DNA from: Rhodoferax sp.
Lineage (GTDB): Bacteria > Pseudomonadota > Gammaproteobacteria > Burkholderiales > Burkholderiaceae_C
Length of the DNA stretch: 7,123 bases
Direction of reading: 5' to 3'
Assembly (NCBI GenBank): GCA_021731215.1
Contig: JAKFXU010000152.1
Span: 1 to 7,123, forward strand
Positions 6,194 to 7,123 of the stretch are shown here, piece by piece (position 1 is the first letter of the stretch; each line of letters begins with the position of its first letter). The translations under genes and the position numbers were made by a program. Under the pieces are notes generated by a model. It ran no database searches and was not told the DNA's origin. It saw only the letters and a list, made by a program, of their open reading frames with translations.

Positions 6194-7123
6194 GAACGAT
6201 CAAATTATAGGTTTGCATGACTGGTTTGCAACGCCGCCGGGGCGTTATCTGCTGGCGTGGGAGCGGGCCCAACTGGATCTGGCCGTGGCCGATATCTTTG
6301 GCTTTCATGCCTTGCAGTTGGGGATGGGCGCGCTTGACGCCCTGGCCGCCAACCGCATGCCGCACCGCTGGCTCGCGACCGATAGCGCGCAGGCCGGTGC
6401 GGCCATTGTGACTGATTTTTCGGCCCTGCCGTTTCCGGCCAGCAGCCTGGACCTGGTGGTGCTGCCGCACTCGCTGGAGCTTTGCGCCGACCCGCACACC
6501 ACGCTGCGCGAGGTCGAGCGGGTGCTGGTGCCCGAGGGACGGGTCGTGATTTGTGGCTTGAACCCGGTGTCTCTGTGGGGTCTGCGCCAGCGCCGCGCGC
6601 AGTTGTACCATCGGTTCGATTTGGCGCCTTTGTTCTTGCCGCAGAAGGAATTGATCGGTTACTGGCGTTTGCGCGACTGGCTGCGCCTGTTGGGTTTTGA
6701 AGTTGAACTCGGTCGATTTGGTTGTTATCGACCGGCGTTCTCCAGTGAACAATGGCTGCAGCGCTTGAGTTGGATGGAACGCGCCGGTGCACGCTGGTGG
6801 CCGATTCTGGGCGCCGTGTATTTTGTGGTGGCGGTCAAGCGCGTGCGCGGCGTGACGCTGCTGAGCCCGGCCTGGAAGGCCTCCCGAGTAGTGCCAACTG
6901 CGCCAGTTTCAGTGGTCAACGGTAGGACATGGACCAGGGCGCAAGCCCTAGGAGCCTGTCGGGCTTTGGTCGTCGAGAGCGTTCTCGAAGAGCGGAGAAG
7001 CCAAAATTGGCCCCAGCGAGGACAGTTTTTGCCGGATTTGCAGGCCCATAGCCCCGCTATGGGTCAAAAAGACGGTGTTCTCGAAGAGCGGCGAAGCCAA
7101 AAATGGACCGCTGCGGTCAATTT
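6192..7123 (+). CDS. yafS: YafS-like SAM-dependent methyltransferase, frame open to window end
   Basis: This is a class I SAM-dependent methyltransferase of the Methyltransf_11 type; the substrate is unknown. The frame runs 310 codons without a stop. Seen: N-terminus GLHDWFATPPGRYLLAWE (7-24); a degenerate motif I, FHALQLGMGALDAL (38-51), in place of the usual GxGxG; LPFPASSLDLVVLPHSLEL (79-97) with LREVERVLVPEGRVVICGLN (105-124), the post-motif strands; and VAVKRVRGVTLLSPAWK (213-229), where homologues approach their end. Codons from about 253 on (6948 onward) lie in a palindromic repeat, so the last 58 or more residues are probably not native. The start is the overlapping CATG with gloB, and the Shine-Dalgarno is weak (TGGAA). 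The position next to gloB matches E. coli yafS, where rnhA follows; rnhA is not in this window. Confidence 0.85.
   Translation, partial: MNDQIIGLHDWFATPPGRYLLAWERAQLDLAVADIFGFHALQLGMGALDALAANRMPHRWLATDSAQAGAAIVTDFSALPFPASSLDLVVLPHSLELCADPHTTLREVERVLVPEGRVVICGLNPVSLWGLRQRRAQLYHRFDLAPLFLPQKELIGYWRLRDWLRLLGFEVELGRFGCYRPAFSSEQWLQRLSWMERAGARWWPILGAVYFVVAVKRVRGVTLLSPAWKASRVVPTAPVSVVNGRTWTRAQALGACRALVVESVLEERRSQNWPQRGQFLPDLQAHSPAMGQKDGVLEERRSQKWTAAVN
6204..6231 (-). promoter_or_regulatory. Predicted sigma-70 promoter of gloB-mltD, inside the methyltransferase gene
   Basis: On the minus strand a perfect TATAAT (-10) occupies 6209-6204, with TTGCAA as -35 at 6231-6226 (TTG and the last A match consensus) and a 16-nt spacer. 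Transcription would start near 6197, only a few bases before the gloB ATG at 6193, giving a leaderless or almost leaderless mRNA. No Shine-Dalgarno sequence precedes gloB, which fits this reading. The promoter overlaps codons 5-14 of the divergent methyltransferase gene. Confidence 0.5.
6948..7123. repeat. Structured repeat region at the 3' end of the methyltransferase gene (continues past window)
   Basis: A 33-nt unit starting GTTCTCGAAGAGCGG occurs at 6981-7013 and again at 7077-7109 with 3 mismatches, 96 nt apart. A looser match extends each copy into an A-rich/T-rich imperfect palindrome (about 7001-7030 and 7098-7123). Other pairs are TCGAGA/TCTCGA (6973-6978 and 6983-6988) and a 10-bp hairpin with one G-U pair, CCCATAGC-ccc-GCTATGGG at its core (7045-7063). 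The left edge is taken as CTAGGAGCCTGTCGG (6948-6962), a sequence I recall as a repeat end in Comamonadaceae (unverified). The right edge is not in the window. Confidence 0.6.

Noticed and set aside
6162..6792. Two overlapping minus-strand frames of about 195 codons across the methyltransferase gene
   Set aside because: Their composition is arginine/alanine/proline-rich or glutamine/arginine-rich without motifs, and the opposite strand encodes a recognisable methyltransferase.
6936..6949. AGGGC-gcaa-GCCCT hairpin as the methyltransferase terminator
   Set aside because: It is only 5 bp with no T-tract and lies before any stop codon, so it may only mark the repeat border.
6981..7109. CRISPR array
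   Set aside because: Only two diverged copies are visible, the 63-nt spacing between them is too long for a spacer and is itself palindromic, and no cas gene is present.

Overview
The window is GC-rich chromosomal DNA from a betaproteobacterium, most likely a member of the Comamonadaceae (Rhodoferax/Polaromonas type). This rests on protein style, gene order and the palindromic intergenic repeats. It is an inference from recognition, as no search was run. Six protein genes are complete or nearly so, and dnaX enters from the left edge without its N-terminus.

Left part (1-2578, plus strand): the replication/repair cluster dnaX - ybaB/ebfC - recR. dnaX encodes the clamp-loader tau subunit. It holds a run of ten A residues exactly at the end of the clamp-loader core, and both other frames stop within about 20 bases. 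This is the layout expected of programmed slippage that makes a short gamma-like subunit. A palindromic repeat sits between ybaB and recR.

Middle (2579-3905): a lone periplasmic substrate-binding protein of the nitrate/sulfonate/taurine transporter type, with no permease or ATPase gene beside it. It is followed by a hairpin-rich gap where it converges with the next gene.

Right part (3906-7123): mltD (membrane-bound lytic transglycosylase, LysM repeats) and gloB (glyoxalase II) on the minus strand, joined by an ATGA overlap. Diverging from them is a yafS-type SAM-dependent methyltransferase. The two divergent start codons overlap inside a single CATG, and the best gloB promoter lies within the first codons of the methyltransferase gene. 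The order mltD-gloB-yafS matches Escherichia coli, where rnhA and dnaQ follow. Here the methyltransferase frame has no stop before the window ends and runs into a structured repeat with two in-frame copies of a 33-nt unit spaced 96 nt apart.

No tRNA, rRNA, CRISPR array, transposase or phage gene was seen. The strongest candidates for something unusual are the dnaX A10 slippery site, the divergent CATG start arrangement, and the repeat that appears to have replaced the methyltransferase stop codon.
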